Source: an uncultured Lachnospiraceae bacterium
Lineage (GTDB): Bacteria > Bacillota > Clostridia > Lachnospirales > Lachnospiraceae
Length of the DNA stretch: 64,000 bases
Assembly (NCBI GenBank): GCA_910577955.1
Contig: CAJTNC010000004.1
Location: forward strand, 62,001 to 126,000
Reading direction: 5' to 3'
The translations under genes were made by a program, and so were the position numbers. Under the pieces are notes generated by a model. The model was not told the DNA's origin and made no database searches. It was given only the letters and a program-made list of their open reading frames with translations. This document shows, in pieces, positions 16,843-25,400 of the stretch; the first letter of the stretch is position 1; every line of letters begins with the position of its first letter.

Positions 16843-16892
16843 TATAATCCCGGAGAGATCATACTCTATTATATGACCTTTCCGGGATTATA
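16843..16892. repeat. Inverted repeat between EAL gene and bile salt hydrolase gene
   Basis: TATAATCCCGG (16843-16853) pairs perfectly with CCGGGATTATA (16882-16892), with more pairing inward. It starts right after the stop of the EAL gene and ends about 20 bases before the hydrolase ATG, both on the minus strand. No T-run follows it on the minus strand, so it may be a weak terminator, an RNA-stabilising stem or a regulatory leader. Confidence 0.7.
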
Positions 16893-16893
16893 T

Positions 16894-19800
16894 TTATACG
16901 GATTCTTTCGGTTTATTCTGATAAAACTGATTGGAATGGATCAGTTTTGACTTTTGGACAGAGGTAATATGGTCAGTGATGTCCTTGATAAATACATAGA
17001 ACAGGCGGTGTTCTTCACCCCATTTGGATGTTTCCAGATGGCCGTAGTCGTCCACCCAGCGAATCTGTCCGTCTTTGCGGATGATCCGGTACTGTACATA
17101 GTCCATATTTTCATCGGAGTGCTTGATTTGGTTTTCAATCTCCCATTCGACCCTTTCCAGATCTTCAGGGTGAACTATGCCGCGGAAGGAGTGTCCCACA
17201 AGTTCCATAAACTCACTCATTGTTTCACAGCCGTAAAGTTCCATGACTGCCGGATTGGCGTACAGGATGCGTTCATCCTCCAAAGCACGGTAGATAAAGA
17301 ATGCATCCGACATGTTGGCCAGAGATTCGGCCATATGAACCTGACGCTGTTCCGCTTCTTCTCTGATGATATTGTCAATGCTTCGGATCGTCATGACGGC
17401 GGTCAGAGGGACTCCTTTTTTACATTCGTCGATAGTCACGCTGGTCAGACACCATTCGTCAGGAGACTCTCTGGTGCACCGGCGGTAACGGTATTCTACG
17501 GAGTTTTGCTTCTGCAGGGAAGTGCGCAGGTTTTCCAGAGACAGGAAATTACGCACGCTCTTTTCGTCGGGACCCAGAATCCTACCGGTGCCGAAATGTC
17601 TGTCCACCATAGCTTCGTAATTGCCTCGTTCCGTGATAAGGGATTCATCGGGGTAAAGCATTCGGCAATGGTTATCCTGCAGATGTATATAATAAACTTC
17701 TCGGTAGGACAAAACCATACTGTTGAAAGCGCCCTCACGCAGCTGCATATGCGTTACATCCCGCAGCAGGCACCCTACATAGCCGTACTCGTGTTGGAAC
17801 AGAGTAAGCTGCAGGTAATGGTTGGAGAGGGAACTGTAGGCGTAATGATTTAAAGTTTCCCCCAAAAACGCAGCCTGATAGGCTTTTTGGAGCAGTTCCA
17901 CAGAATTATCTCCGAAAGCCTTCAGGATCAGATAGTGAAGACGGTTGAAATCCCGGCCGCACATCCTTTCCATTTCCTGATTGATGTAGATGATTTTATA
18001 CTCGGCGGGCTCGCCGTTTTTGTCTAAGATCACTTTGGAGAGGCCGTAACCGCAGGGAAGGTTGCCGTAATGTTTCTCTAACTGGCGGCGTTCCTGATCG
18101 CCCAGCTCCGGAGCCGGAAGCTCTGTCCGCGCCTGCTCTTTGCGTTTTTCCCGCAGGTAAGTGAGGTCTGAAAGAGAGACGAAAAAAATTCGGTGTCCTT
18201 CTTTTTCACGCAGGAAAAAGATCCGGTTATGGAGCCAGAGCACCTTGCCGTCTATTTTCAGATAGTGTATATTTCCCTCCGCGGGAATCGAGCGCTGTTC
18301 GTAGGCCCGCTCAAGGAGCGATAAAAGCAGAGGTCTGTCGTCGTCTCTGACACTGTTCCAGAGTTTTTGCCCGAGAGATTCGCTGTCGGGTACATTCAGA
18401 CCAAAAAGCTGGTAGCATTGCTCGTTGACTCTGGTCATGTCAACCTGATTGTCGTGAACGTCATAGATGGCCGATGGGCCGAGGAGACTGTTGATCATCG
18501 TATCCGTAAACACATTGCCGTCCATAAATTCCCGCATGTGGAAAGACTCTACCTGTTTGCAGTGCAGACCGGTGAGATCCAGACGTCGTTCGTCAGCGAG
18601 GAGGTTTTCAAACTGCTCGACAGGCAGGGGCTTAAAATAGTAAAAACCCTGTGTGTACCGGCAGCCCAGATTCCGTAAAATATTTTCCTGATTCAAGGTC
18701 TCCACGCCCTCCACGATAATGGGGAGATGCATCAGACGCGCCATGTTGATAATGGACTCTAAGATGCCGATTCCTTTTTGAGTCTCGTCCTCGCTGATCT
18801 CCAGAAAACGCATATCTATTTTCAGGACGTTCACAGGAATGCTTTTGAGCATGTTTAGGGAAGAGTAACCGCTGCCGAAGTCGTCCATCATGACAAGGAA
18901 ACCGGCTTCCTGAAGACGGCTTACGGCGCTGTTGATGGGCTGGCTTTCCTCCGCGTAGGCGCTCTCCGTAATCTCTGCTTTGATATATTTTGCGGGGAGA
19001 TCGTATTTTTTTAACAGTTCGATCAAATACTCGGGCACATCGAAAGACATGATATCTATGCGGGAGATGTTGATGGAGATGGGAACCGGATGATACCCTT
19101 TGTCGAGCCAGCTTCTGAGCCACTGACATACCTTTTCCCAAATCTGTCTGTCCAGAAGATAGATCATGTTGCTGCGCTCTAAAGCCGGAATAAAATTAGC
19201 GGGGGAGATAAGGCCTTTGCTGCCGTGCCTCCAGCGCACAAGGGCTTCCGCACCCACGATTTTTCCGGTAAAGATATCAACCTGAGGCTGGGCGAAAAAA
19301 GTAAATTCATTCAGTTCCAGAGCCTCCGTAATTTCTATCAGCAGCTGCATTTCTTCTTCCAGAAAAGCTTCCATTTCCGTGCGGTAATGGACGATGCAGG
19401 CGTTCGGCGGTACTGTGTTGGACAGCGCAAGCATCGCGCGGTCATAAAATATTTCGGGAGCCAGCGTCGGATCGTCGATCAGGCATACCCCGATAATTGG
19501 AAGGACTCCCAGCGTATCGGAAATGCCGCTGAGCTCATTGATATGAATATGGATGTTATCCCAAAGCTCTGTGACCAGTTCCGGTCTGGAGGGCATGACA
19601 ATACAAAAGTTGTCGCCCTCGAAATAACCGGTCACGCCTCCGTATTCCCTCTGCATGGATTCCAGACAGTCTGCAATAAACTGCAAGAGTTTCGTGCCGA
19701 TATCGCGTCCGAGAAATTTGTTAAAGAGACGGAAGTGCAGGATATCGATGGCCGCCATATAGTAGTCGTCAGAAGAAACCTGTGTGAGAAACTGTTTTGT

Positions 19801-19902
19801 CTCTTCTATGAAAACACGCAGGGATGAAGCGCTGGAAAGCAGATTTTGCGTGATGTTTTTTTGGCGCCGGTTGACGGAAAGAAATGGGAATAATTTTTCC
19901 AT
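16894..19902 (-). CDS. EAL-domain cyclic-di-GMP phosphodiesterase with degenerate GGDEF and PAS domains
   Basis: A 1002-residue cytosolic signalling protein. Residues about 45-180 form a degenerate GGDEF domain (EGDNF at 95-99 in place of GGDEF), probably non-cyclising. Residues about 190-435 form an EAL domain with key residues kept: E219 of EALVRW, NIS, TES, DDFGSGYSS from 340, K361 and EGVE at 398-401. It should therefore hydrolyse cyclic di-GMP. The C-terminal half has at least two or three PAS-like sensor domains (about 500-620, 680-780 and 880-990). The start at 19902 has GGAG 8 bases upstream; the open frame continues 43 codons further without a ribosome site. No transmembrane segment is seen. 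It likely links an internal signal to motility. Confidence 0.9.
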   Translation of the reverse strand: MEKLFPFLSVNRRQKNITQNLLSSASSLRVFIEETKQFLTQVSSDDYYMAAIDILHFRLFNKFLGRDIGTKLLQFIADCLESMQREYGGVTGYFEGDNFCIVMPSRPELVTELWDNIHIHINELSGISDTLGVLPIIGVCLIDDPTLAPEIFYDRAMLALSNTVPPNACIVHYRTEMEAFLEEEMQLLIEITEALELNEFTFFAQPQVDIFTGKIVGAEALVRWRHGSKGLISPANFIPALERSNMIYLLDRQIWEKVCQWLRSWLDKGYHPVPISINISRIDIMSFDVPEYLIELLKKYDLPAKYIKAEITESAYAEESQPINSAVSRLQEAGFLVMMDDFGSGYSSLNMLKSIPVNVLKIDMRFLEISEDETQKGIGILESIINMARLMHLPIIVEGVETLNQENILRNLGCRYTQGFYYFKPLPVEQFENLLADERRLDLTGLHCKQVESFHMREFMDGNVFTDTMINSLLGPSAIYDVHDNQVDMTRVNEQCYQLFGLNVPDSESLGQKLWNSVRDDDRPLLLSLLERAYEQRSIPAEGNIHYLKIDGKVLWLHNRIFFLREKEGHRIFFVSLSDLTYLREKRKEQARTELPAPELGDQERRQLEKHYGNLPCGYGLSKVILDKNGEPAEYKIIYINQEMERMCGRDFNRLHYLILKAFGDNSVELLQKAYQAAFLGETLNHYAYSSLSNHYLQLTLFQHEYGYVGCLLRDVTHMQLREGAFNSMVLSYREVYYIHLQDNHCRMLYPDESLITERGNYEAMVDRHFGTGRILGPDEKSVRNFLSLENLRTSLQKQNSVEYRYRRCTRESPDEWCLTSVTIDECKKGVPLTAVMTIRSIDNIIREEAEQRQVHMAESLANMSDAFFIYRALEDERILYANPAVMELYGCETMSEFMELVGHSFRGIVHPEDLERVEWEIENQIKHSDENMDYVQYRIIRKDGQIRWVDDYGHLETSKWGEEHRLFYVFIKDITDHITSVQKSKLIHSNQFYQNKPKESV

Positions 19903-20082
19903 GTGTATTTCTCCATTTTTCTGGGTGGATATACCAAAATCAGTAGATTTCAGCGTGTTGCAAGTATAATTTAAAATAACACAGATCCCTTTGAACGTCA
20001 AGGAAAACGGGGGATTTCGGAGGGGGAACAAAATTAAGGTGACGAGTGTTTGGCTGCTCTGTCCAAGCGGTAAACTTTTTAT

Positions 20083-20110
20083 TTGAAAATTTCTGATTTT
20101 TTGCTATACT
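20083..20110 (+). promoter_or_regulatory. Predicted promoter of the TPR lipoprotein gene
   Basis: TTGAAA, a 16-base spacer and TATACT, 46 bases before the ATG. Consensus match only. Confidence 0.55.
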
Positions 20111-20155
20111 GATAAAAGCAGAAGTATGGAGACGAGATGAATAACGGTACGATAG

Positions 20156-21205
20156 ATGAAAAAAAAGAGAAAAACAATGCTGTTTGCGGTTTTGTGTGCG
20201 GGGATGCTTGTCACCGGCTGCGGCAGCGAGAAAAAAGTTTCGCATATTGACGAGGGGATGACGGCAATCGAAGAACTGCGCTATGAGGATGCCCTTGTCT
20301 GCTTTGAGCAGGCCCTTGTGTCCGGCGAGGATAAACAGCTGGTTTACAGGGGGCAGGGGCTTGCGAATCTGGGGCTGACAAAGTATGACGAGGCTGCCGC
20401 CGCGCTGGAGAAGAGTCTCGCTTCCGGTGACAGTGTTCCGGATGAATTGGACTATGACGTAAATTACTACCTTGCCACCGCTTATTATAAAGCCGGGAGG
20501 CTTGAGGAGGCAAAACAGATTTACGATACGATTCTGGCGCTGCGCAAAGATGCCAGAGAGGCATATTTCATGCGCGGCATCGTGCATCTGCAGATGGGGA
20601 ACTATGAACTCGGAAGACCGGATTTCGACAAGGCGATAGAGCTTGCGCCCGGAGATTACGACCAGCTTGTGGAAATCTATAAAGTGATGGACGAGACAGG
20701 TTATAAGGAAGCGGGAGCCGCCTATCTGGAATCGGCGCTGAAAAATGCACCGAAAGATATGAGCAATTATGACAAAGGGCGGATATACTTTTATCTGGCG
20801 GATTTCGAGGCGGCGAGAAATTATCTGGAACAGGCAAGAGACGCCGGAGATGATAAAGCGGCCTACTATCTCGGAAAAACTTGGGAGAATCTGGGCGAGT
20901 ACAACTATGCTGCCAGCGTTTATGTTTCTTATCTGCAGGATCAGGGGGAAAGCGCGCTGATCTACAACCAGTTGGCATTATGCAATATGCAGCTGGGGGA
21001 TTATGACGCGGCGCTGTCGGCGTTACAGTCGGGATTGGCGTTAGAGGACGCTACCCTCAGGCAGACCCTTGCTTTTAACCAGATCGTAGTCTATGAGAAG
21101 CAGGGGAATTTTAAACAGGCGTCGCAGCTTATGAACAAGTATGTGCAGGATTATCCGGACGATACTGCGGCGGCCAGAGAGCATGAATTTTTGAGATCGA
21201 GATAG
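20156..21205 (+). CDS. TPR-repeat lipoprotein
   Basis: A 349-residue exported lipoprotein. The signal peptide MKKKRKTMLFAVL runs to a lipobox VTGC with Cys22, so it is tethered to the outer face of the membrane. From residue about 35 to the end it consists of tetratricopeptide repeats of about 34 residues (A..Y..G..EEA..LY motifs such as AYYKAGRLEEAKQIYDTIL). It is a scaffold, not an enzyme. pyrF follows 17 bases downstream and may be cotranscribed, though the roles look unrelated. Partners are unknown. Confidence 0.88.
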   Translation: MKKKRKTMLFAVLCAGMLVTGCGSEKKVSHIDEGMTAIEELRYEDALVCFEQALVSGEDKQLVYRGQGLANLGLTKYDEAAAALEKSLASGDSVPDELDYDVNYYLATAYYKAGRLEEAKQIYDTILALRKDAREAYFMRGIVHLQMGNYELGRPDFDKAIELAPGDYDQLVEIYKVMDETGYKEAGAAYLESALKNAPKDMSNYDKGRIYFYLADFEAARNYLEQARDAGDDKAAYYLGKTWENLGEYNYAASVYVSYLQDQGESALIYNQLALCNMQLGDYDAALSALQSGLALEDATLRQTLAFNQIVVYEKQGNFKQASQLMNKYVQDYPDDTAAAREHEFLRSR

Positions 21206-21222
21206 AGAGCGAGGAGGAAACT

Positions 21223-22149
21223 ATGATCAACAAACTGGTAAATAAGATTAAAGCGACAGGGGCTCCCATTGTGGCGGGACTTGATCCCATGTTGAGTTAC
21301 ATACCGGAGTCTGTCTTAAAAAAGGCTTTTTCGGAGTATGGGGAGACACTGGAGGGCGCTGCGGAGGCCATCTGGCAGTTCAATCGAGAGATCATAGACA
21401 ACATTTGTGATCTGGTTCCGGCAGTGAAGCCTCAGATCGCCATGTACGAGCAGTTCGGCGTGGAGGGGCTGAAAGCTTTTCAGAGGACCGTGAACTATTG
21501 TAAAGAGAAGGATCTGGTGGTGATAGGAGACGTTAAAAGAGGGGATATCGGCTCCACCTCGGCTGCTTACGCGGCGGCTCATCTGGGGAAGGTGACAGTA
21601 GGCGGAAACAGACTTTCGGCTTTTGACGAAGACTTTGCCACGGTGAATCCTTATCTGGGTTCGGACGGCATAAAACCTTTTGTGAAAGTATGTCAGGAGG
21701 AGAAGAAGGGTATTTTCGTGTTGGTGAAGACGTCCAATCCCAGCAGCGGGGAATTTCAGGACAGGCTGATAGACGGCAGCCCCCTCTACGAGTATGTGGG
21801 CGAGAAAGTGGACGAGTGGGGAAAAGAATGTATGGGAGAATCCTACAGCTACGTAGGCGCAGTGGTAGGGGCGACTTATCCGGAGACGGGAAAGATCTTG
21901 CGAAAGATCATGCCGAAGGCTTATATCCTTGTACCGGGGTACGGGGCGCAGGGCGGCAGGGGAGCCGATCTTGTACATTTCTTCAACGAGGACGGTCTGG
22001 GTGCTATCGTCAATTCCTCCAGAGGAATCATCGCAGCATGGCAGCAGGAGAAGTATGAGAAGTTCGGCCCCGGGCATTTCGGGGAGGCCGCCAGAGCGGC
22101 GGTGCTTGATATGAGGGAAGATATCGCAGGGGCGCTGGGAAACAGCTGA
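21223..22149 (+). CDS. pyrF: Orotidine 5'-phosphate decarboxylase
   Basis: Last step of UMP synthesis: decarboxylates OMP. At 308 residues it is of the longer bacterial (type 2) form. The catalytic Lys-Asp network is in VIGDVKRGDIGSTSAAYA near residues 104-120. The phosphate-binding region PGYGAQGGRGAD and a SSRGI motif lie near the C-terminus. RBS GAGGAGGAAAC. A strong terminator follows directly. pyrE, the preceding pathway step, lies about 13 kb downstream, so the two genes are not an operon here. Confidence 0.95.
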   Translation: MINKLVNKIKATGAPIVAGLDPMLSYIPESVLKKAFSEYGETLEGAAEAIWQFNREIIDNICDLVPAVKPQIAMYEQFGVEGLKAFQRTVNYCKEKDLVVIGDVKRGDIGSTSAAYAAAHLGKVTVGGNRLSAFDEDFATVNPYLGSDGIKPFVKVCQEEKKGIFVLVKTSNPSSGEFQDRLIDGSPLYEYVGEKVDEWGKECMGESYSYVGAVVGATYPETGKILRKIMPKAYILVPGYGAQGGRGADLVHFFNEDGLGAIVNSSRGIIAAWQQEKYEKFGPGHFGEAARAAVLDMREDIAGALGNS

Positions 22150-22165
22150 AAACAGGGCGGATGGA

Positions 22166-22206
22166 ACCGGAGCGGCAAGGATCAGTTTTTGCCGTTCCGG
22201 TTTTTT
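22166..22206 (+). terminator. Rho-independent terminator after pyrF
   Basis: Stem ACCGGAGCGGCAA / TTGCCGTTCCGGT with one mismatch, a loop of about 10 bases and a run of six T. The 3' end of the convergent AraC-family gene runs through this hairpin. Confidence 0.85.
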
Positions 22207-23234
22207 AAATTCCGGCGGTAAGCAGCCGGGGTATCTCCGTATTTTTCCGCGAACACCCTGTAAAAAAATCCTTTGTTGTGGTATCCGATCTGTTCCATGA
22301 TATCGTCAATTCTCTCGGAGGTATATTCCAGCATATCCCTCGCGGTTTCCAGACGGATCTGTATCAGGTAGGATGAGTAGTTTTCACCGGTAAAGCTCTG
22401 AATGAGGCGGTTAAAGTAACTTCCGCTATAGTGGAAAGTCTCTACAAGATCCTGCAGCCTGATCATCTGGTAATGATTGTACATATATTTTTTGACTTCC
22501 TGAAACATATATTCTTTGTATTTGTTTTTTGCATCTTCCGAGAAGGAAAACTGATAGTTTGAGACCAGATGATCCAACAGTCTTGTAAAATATCCCTGAA
22601 TCACAAAGATGTAACCGGCCTCACGAAGGTTGTACTCTTTTAAGATGAGAGAATAGACATCGTTGATCTTTTTTTGTACGGAATGAGTGGAAGGCGTGAA
22701 ACGCAGCATTCTTGCGCTGTTTTTTTCTTTTAAAAGACATTTTCGCAGAAAGCCCTGAAGGGAATCCTCGGGAATACTGGACAGCAGGATCTCATTAAAG
22801 AATGAGGAGCGCAGGCTGATATTGAAAACCAGCGCGTCGGACAGATTTTTCTTTTCCTGATAGGGAACGTTTGGGTTGATAAGATACAGTTCATTTTCCG
22901 AAAAGGTCATCAGTTCCTGATCAACTATGACGGACAGTGAGCCCTGTAGCACATAAGTCAATTCGATGAAATCATTCTGATGGCGGGGCATTTCCGGATC
23001 TGATACCTCATGTCTGAAGAGGACGTCGTTCATATACATGTTAATCTTTACATTTTTTTCGCGCTGATACTGCAATATAGAAATCATCATATCCTGATCC
23101 AGACAGTGATACAAAGAGCCGTTTCTGTTTTCCGAGTGATAGCCCATGTGGGAGTTGCTGCGGATATACTGGTAAGAATATGCAGAACGTCTTGATTTTT
23201 CTTCCTCATTCCAAATCGTACTAAAATTGTTCAT
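22182..23234 (-). CDS. AraC-family transcriptional regulator with cupin-like sensor
   Basis: A 350-residue regulator. The N-terminal part (about 65-165) looks like the AraC cupin-type binding domain (HQNDFIELTYVLQGSL, then INPNVPYQEKKNLSD). The last about 100 residues hold two helix-turn-helix motifs, with LVETFHYSGSYFNRLIQSF and the end motif IMEQIGYHNKGFFYRVFAEKY. It is divergent from the sugar importer operon (252-base gap) and is its likely activator. The inducer is unknown, presumably the sugar imported or an intermediate. Confidence 0.9.
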   Translation of the reverse strand: MNNFSTIWNEEEKSRRSAYSYQYIRSNSHMGYHSENRNGSLYHCLDQDMMISILQYQREKNVKINMYMNDVLFRHEVSDPEMPRHQNDFIELTYVLQGSLSVIVDQELMTFSENELYLINPNVPYQEKKNLSDALVFNISLRSSFFNEILLSSIPEDSLQGFLRKCLLKEKNSARMLRFTPSTHSVQKKINDVYSLILKEYNLREAGYIFVIQGYFTRLLDHLVSNYQFSFSEDAKNKYKEYMFQEVKKYMYNHYQMIRLQDLVETFHYSGSYFNRLIQSFTGENYSSYLIQIRLETARDMLEYTSERIDDIMEQIGYHNKGFFYRVFAEKYGDTPAAYRRNLKNRNGKN

Positions 23235-23485
23235 TTCCTATTTCCTCATCTGTTGGCAAGAAAATTACTGATATAGTCTATTTTAAAATATAAAGTTACT
23301 AAAATCAACAGATAATAGGTCTGATTATGATGTTTGGCTGCTTTTAACAGTTGTTTTGTCGAATATAAGCGAAAAACGGAGAAATAGATGAATGAATAGG
23401 TAACAAAATAGAGTACAGATAGATGCTTAGGTTATGGATTTTGGACGGCTGGCAATTTAAAATATGAACTATAAGGAGGCGGAAT

Positions 23486-24403
23486 ATGAAATCGAAAACA
23501 AGAAAAAAGATTCTACAGTACAAATATCTCTATCTGATGCTGCTGCCCGGCTTGCTTTATCTTCTGATCAATAATTATATTCCGATGGCGGGGTTGGTAA
23601 TAGCATTTAAAAAGGTGAATTTTCAGACGGGTATTTTCAAAAGTCCCTGGTGCGGTTTTGACAATTTTAAATACCTGTTCCACACGAAGGACGCGTGGAT
23701 CATCACCAGAAATACGATCCTCTACAATTTGGTATTTATAGCTCTTGCGCTGGTCGTATCGCTTGCGCTGGCAATTTTTCTTTCGGAGATCCGAAATACG
23801 AAGCTTCGCTCCTTTCATCAGGCCTGTGTGCTTGTTCCCTATATCATCTCCTATGTTGTTGTCAGTTATCTGGTGTATGCATTTTTGGGCAGCAACGGTC
23901 TGGTGAACAAGGGGATTTTGCTGCCCGCAGGCGGCAGGACGGTGAACTGGTATATGGAGTCAAAATACTGGCCGTTTATCCTTGTGTTTGTCAATACATG
24001 GAAAAATGCCGGCTATGCCAGCGTCATGTATCTCGCCACGATTTTGGGATTCGATGATTCCATCTTTGAGGCAGCGACACTGGACGGGGCAGCGCCGTGG
24101 CAGAAGATACGATATCTGACGCTTCCGCTGCTTAAGCCCACGGTCATCACGCTGACGATGTTAAACATAGGACGGATTTTTTATTCGGATTTCGGATTGT
24201 TTTATCAGGTTCCACAGAATTCCGGCGCGATCCTGAATGTTACGAATGTGCTGGACACGTATGTATATCGAGGATTGCTGGAACTGGGTGATGTCAGTAT
24301 GTCGTCGGCGGCGGGACTTTATCAGGCGGTAGTGGGATTTGCCATTATTATTGCGGCAAATTTGATTGTCCGGCGGGTCAGTCCGGAAGACGCAATTTTT
24401 TAA
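23486..24403 (+). CDS. ABC sugar permease, LplB-type
   Basis: A 305-residue inner-membrane subunit of a carbohydrate importer, with six predicted helices. The EAA loop contacting the ATPase is EAATLDGAAPWQKIRYLTLP near residues 195-215. MLLPGLLYLLINNYIPM at the N-terminus is typical of LplB/YtcP-class permeases that pair with DUF3502-type binding proteins. The ribosome site is AAGGAGG. The second permease and binding protein follow. No ATPase gene is nearby, as is usual for this class, which shares an MsmX-like ATPase. Confidence 0.93.
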   Translation: MKSKTRKKILQYKYLYLMLLPGLLYLLINNYIPMAGLVIAFKKVNFQTGIFKSPWCGFDNFKYLFHTKDAWIITRNTILYNLVFIALALVVSLALAIFLSEIRNTKLRSFHQACVLVPYIISYVVVSYLVYAFLGSNGLVNKGILLPAGGRTVNWYMESKYWPFILVFVNTWKNAGYASVMYLATILGFDDSIFEAATLDGAAPWQKIRYLTLPLLKPTVITLTMLNIGRIFYSDFGLFYQVPQNSGAILNVTNVLDTYVYRGLLELGDVSMSSAAGLYQAVVGFAIIIAANLIVRRVSPEDAIF

Positions 24404-24416
24404 AGGGGGGTTCGAG

Positions 24417-25307
24417 ATGCAGGCGAAAGTAAAAAAGCATATTACTCTTTACGGCGTGATAAAAAATGTTTTTCTTTGGATTTTTTCACTGAGCTGTCTG
24501 GTTCCGTTTCTGCTGCTGATTATTTCTTCTCTGACCGAAGATAAATCGATCATGCAGTACGGCTATTCCTTCTTTCCGAAAGAGTGGAGTCTGGACGCCT
24601 ACAAATACCTGCTCAGTCAGGGGGGCAAGATCCTTCACGCCTATGCGATATCCGTTTTTGTGACCGCAGCGGGAACTTTTTTGGGGGTGAGCATGACGCT
24701 TATGCTGGCTTATCCTCTCTCGAGAAGGGATCTTCCGGGGAGAAACGTATTTTCATTCCTCGTCCTGTTCACCTTATTATTCAGCGGCGGACTCGTTCCA
24801 AGCTATATTATGTGGACGACCGTGTTTCATATAAAGAACACGATCTGGGCGCTTTTAGTGCCGAATCTGATGGTGAAAGCGTTTTTCGTGATCATGGCCA
24901 GAAGCTATTTTCAGTCCGGCATTCCGATAGAGATCTTGGAATCGGCAAGGATAGACGGAGCCGGCGAGGTGAGGATATTTACGGGTATTGTGCTTCCTTT
25001 AGCGAAGCCGCTCATCGCTACGCTTGTTTTGTTTATCGGGCTTTCCTACTGGAATGACTGGAATAACGGTTTGATCTACCTGACGGATTCCAATCTGTAC
25101 AGTATTCAGAATGTACTGAATGAGATGATCAAAAGTATTCAGGCGCTGTCCACTATGGGAGGTATCGCAAGCTCCAGAGTCGCGATGCCAAGCAACACGG
25201 TGAGAATGGCTATCGCCGTGGTCGGAACGCTTCCGCTGTTGATTGCGTATCCGTTTTTGCAGAAAGGATTTATAAAGGGGATCGTTGTCGGCGGTGTCAA
25301 GGGTTAG
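24417..25307 (+). CDS. ABC sugar permease, LplC-type
   Basis: A 296-residue second permease subunit with six helices. Its coupling loop ESARIDGAGEVRIFTGIVLP lies near residue 180 and the C-terminal end is RKGFIKGIVVGGVKG-like, typical of LplC/YtcP. The start MQAKVKKHITL at 24417 is chosen because AAAGGGGGG lies just upstream; the frame is open further up but overlaps the LplB-type gene. It forms the transmembrane pore with the LplB-type subunit. Substrates of this family are oligosaccharides or glycosides. Confidence 0.93.
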   Translation: MQAKVKKHITLYGVIKNVFLWIFSLSCLVPFLLLIISSLTEDKSIMQYGYSFFPKEWSLDAYKYLLSQGGKILHAYAISVFVTAAGTFLGVSMTLMLAYPLSRRDLPGRNVFSFLVLFTLLFSGGLVPSYIMWTTVFHIKNTIWALLVPNLMVKAFFVIMARSYFQSGIPIEILESARIDGAGEVRIFTGIVLPLAKPLIATLVLFIGLSYWNDWNNGLIYLTDSNLYSIQNVLNEMIKSIQALSTMGGIASSRVAMPSNTVRMAIAVVGTLPLLIAYPFLQKGFIKGIVVGGVKG

Positions 25308-25400
25308 CTCTTCACATAAATAGTATCAAATGACGGAAAAAGTATTGACAGGAGTTTTGCAAACGCCTGAAAAAACTGAAAGAAAGCGAGGAAAAGAAGA

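Noticed and set aside
15807..17853. Plus-strand open frames of 200-300 residues across the bile salt hydrolase and EAL genes
   Set aside because: The minus-strand reading has clear catalytic motifs and good ribosome sites; the plus-strand products are compositionally odd with no motifs.
23441..23468. TTGGAC-N16-TATGAA as promoter of the sugar operon
   Set aside because: The start would fall inside the ribosome binding site at 23473-23482, so it is unlikely to be the functional promoter.
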